In this document: positions 62,380 through 64,000 of the stretch, in pieces
Position numbering within the stretch: position 1 is the first letter of the stretch
Layout of the letters: every line of letters starts with the position of its first letter
Assembly (NCBI RefSeq): GCF_934191625.1
Contig: NZ_CAKPUG010000003.1
Location: 317,624 to 381,623 of the forward strand
Source of the DNA: an uncultured Lactococcus sp.
GTDB taxonomy: Bacteria; Bacillota; Bacilli; Lactobacillales; Streptococcaceae
Length of the DNA stretch: 64,000 nt
Reading direction: 5' to 3'
Made by a program: the position numbers and the translations under genes
Notes under the pieces: generated by a model
Seen by the model: only the letters and a program-made list of their open reading frames with translations
Told to the model about the DNA's origin: nothing
Databases searched by the model: none

Positions 62380-63912
62380 TTATTTTTCAGAGAAATGATA
62401 GAAGAGATTATCTACATATTTCCCTGATTTTGTCGCATTACCCACCAAACCAATATGGGAAACAATAGTGGTATTACCTGCCTTCAACTCACCGATCTTG
62501 TGTTCCATAGCATCTTGAGCTACATCATGTGTACCCGTTCCATCCACAAAATTCAGCTTGTAATCCACATTCGGGTCACCTTTGCCGTCATCCAATTTAT
62601 AACTATTGTTTGACTTAACAGAGACTTCAACCGTTTTTCCCCCATCATAAGGTACGTAGTTACCACCTACTTGTGTGGCATTTTTCAACTCTACATTGGC
62701 CACTTCACCTGTACCACGGTTAGCATCTGTCAGTGTTACAGCCGAAGGCACTACACCGTACCACCCAGGTTCACCTGGAGCTTGTGCAGTATAATTGTAC
62801 TCCACTTCCACTTTATCATTCGATACATCATTTTGGTCTGCTTGAATAGCATTCGCAGCTGTGTTCAAGTTGGCAATATCAGTAGAGAAGTTACCCAAAC
62901 CTGCTTGTGACAAGTCTGTACCCGCAACGTATGAGTTAACGCGTGATAGGGCGGACGCTACAGCTTTAGACCAGCCGCTGCGGACATAGTCATAGGTTCC
63001 AGCTGCAGATTTTGATGTATTAGTCTTTACTGCATCTGCTTCAAAATCTGTCGCAGTTTCCACAAAATCATGCAAGGTTTTCATACTGGCATCGGCTTTG
63101 ACCTTATCTCCCAATGGATCCCCCGCTGTCATTGTTTTAGCATCCACAATGAAATACATACCATAGGCATCTCCAATTTGTTTCAGCATATTTTCCTTTT
63201 CATCACTATCATTCAGTGCCATGACTGCTTGGCGGACTGTTTCTATCTTTTGAACCGTCACTCCTGTATTGAGTTCGCCATACGTGGTATCTTTAAACAA
63301 AGCATCCACAAGATCCTGAGCTGCTGTTTCAGGTACATCTGCCAATGTTTTTGCCTGTGCTAAATCATGTAAAAATGTAGTAAATGAACCTTGTTTTTCC
63401 CAGTCTATGGTAGAGTATCCACTAGCATTAATATATTGTTCAGAGACTGTCTTAGAGACTCCAAGAATAGCTGCAACATAACCTGATTTGAGTTTCGTAT
63501 GGGTAGAATCTGTAAAAACGTTTTTGATATAATCACTTGCTTTACCCGATTCTGCAGTAAAAATCTTCTTTGTACTATCAACGGCGTGTAACGGTGGATG
63601 TAAGTCCCAAGCTGTACCAATTTTATCAAGGAGTTGTGCTTTAGAAGCTTCACCATCATCCAACGTCAACACTTTATCTAAAGCACTTTTTATATCCGCC
63701 CTATACATACCAGATTTGAGTTTAGTTGCAGCAGCTCCATCTGTAAAAAGATTATTAACTGCTGTTGTGGCTTCTGTAACAGTAGCTTTATTTCTTAAAG
63801 CCACGTGTTCTTCTACTCCTCCAACTTGTGCCGCGTTAGCCAATTGTTGTACTGCGCCTAACAGTGTGAGTGCCGTTAGTGTTGTGGCACCTAAAGTGAC
63901 GATTTTTTTCAT
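62380..63912 (-). CDS. Secreted paralog with three Cry1Ac-D-VI-like modules
   Basis: A 510-residue exported protein with signal MKKIVTLGATTLTALTLLGA ending near ANAA. Three tandem helical modules follow: VNNLFTDGAAATKLKSG, IKNVFTDSTHTKLKSG and VDALFKDTTYGELNTG. The same C-terminal domain as its neighbour completes it. AAAAGGAAA precedes the ATG. The pair may be tandem duplicates with exchanged heads. No sortase motif; function and target unknown. Confidence 0.78.
   Translation of the reverse strand: MKKIVTLGATTLTALTLLGAVQQLANAAQVGGVEEHVALRNKATVTEATTAVNNLFTDGAAATKLKSGMYRADIKSALDKVLTLDDGEASKAQLLDKIGTAWDLHPPLHAVDSTKKIFTAESGKASDYIKNVFTDSTHTKLKSGYVAAILGVSKTVSEQYINASGYSTIDWEKQGSFTTFLHDLAQAKTLADVPETAAQDLVDALFKDTTYGELNTGVTVQKIETVRQAVMALNDSDEKENMLKQIGDAYGMYFIVDAKTMTAGDPLGDKVKADASMKTLHDFVETATDFEADAVKTNTSKSAAGTYDYVRSGWSKAVASALSRVNSYVAGTDLSQAGLGNFSTDIANLNTAANAIQADQNDVSNDKVEVEYNYTAQAPGEPGWYGVVPSAVTLTDANRGTGEVANVELKNATQVGGNYVPYDGGKTVEVSVKSNNSYKLDDGKGDPNVDYKLNFVDGTGTHDVAQDAMEHKIGELKAGNTTIVSHIGLVGNATKSGKYVDNLFYHFSEK
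62453..63165 (-). repeat. Duplicated block, copy 2
   Basis: Partner of 60590-61302 in the upstream secreted paralog. The signal-peptide regions at 62250-62316 and 63840-63912 are also similar, though not identical. Confidence 0.88.
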
Positions 63913-64000
63913 TTTTGGTTTCCTTTTCCTTATTTTTTGTTTTATTTATAAAATGAGAGTACTCTCTTATTTATCATGTTTATTGCACTACTAATACTGC

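Overview
The window looks like the chromosome of a lactic acid bacterium close to Lactococcus. It is AT-rich, with strong AGGAGG-type ribosome sites and low-GC Firmicute protein families. The first block matches the lactococcal heme-efflux locus hrtR-hrtB-hrtA in gene order, in the two heme-ligand histidines and in its operator. All family calls come from reading motifs; no database search was run.

Layout. 1-9 kb: a truncated membrane-protein gene, an MFS-like protein, hrtRBA, a CsbD stress protein, a collapsed two-component system, a Cof-type phosphatase, a repeat-bearing LPXTG protein and an aquaporin. 9.4-16.3 kb: one gene for a 2259-residue LPXTG adhesin with 18 near-identical Ig-like repeats. 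16.5-30 kb: housekeeping genes, namely a tautomerase, a cysteine desulfidase/serine dehydratase-like enzyme, coaB-coaC plus a pantothenate ECF S-component, a phosphoglucomutase, yidC, a Crp/Fnr regulator with an MFS transporter, fabI, nanE, fabZ and uvrB.

30.26-55.45 kb: an apparently intact integrative and conjugative element (ICE). On the minus strand it has a tyrosine integrase and a small excisionase-like gene at the left end. It then carries ArdA, a lipoprotein, a lysozyme/CHAP hydrolase, VirB6-, VirB4-, TcpE- and TcpD-like transfer proteins and a thioester-domain surface adhesin. Further along are a MobT-type relaxase, an inverted-repeat-rich oriT candidate, an FtsK-like coupling protein and two DUF961-like proteins. 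A HepT/MntA toxin-antitoxin pair and an ImmR/ImmA-like repressor-protease pair, with two perfect operator palindromes, lie at the right end. The upstream part of the transfer operon holds an RNA-rich stretch: a tRNA-Trp, a 73-nt tRNA-like gene and two related 98-nt tRNA-like RNAs. It also holds two micro-ORFs, a gene interrupted by a TGA codon and a secreted-protein gene frameshifted in an A8 tract. The RNA-rich stretch is the part most likely to be new.

55.45-64 kb: accessory and decaying DNA. It contains a second, degenerate element end, an AbiH remnant, three Spx-like genes without the usual CxxC (one broken by a stop), a decayed surface-protein gene, and two large secreted paralogs that share an apparently identical block of about 710 bp.
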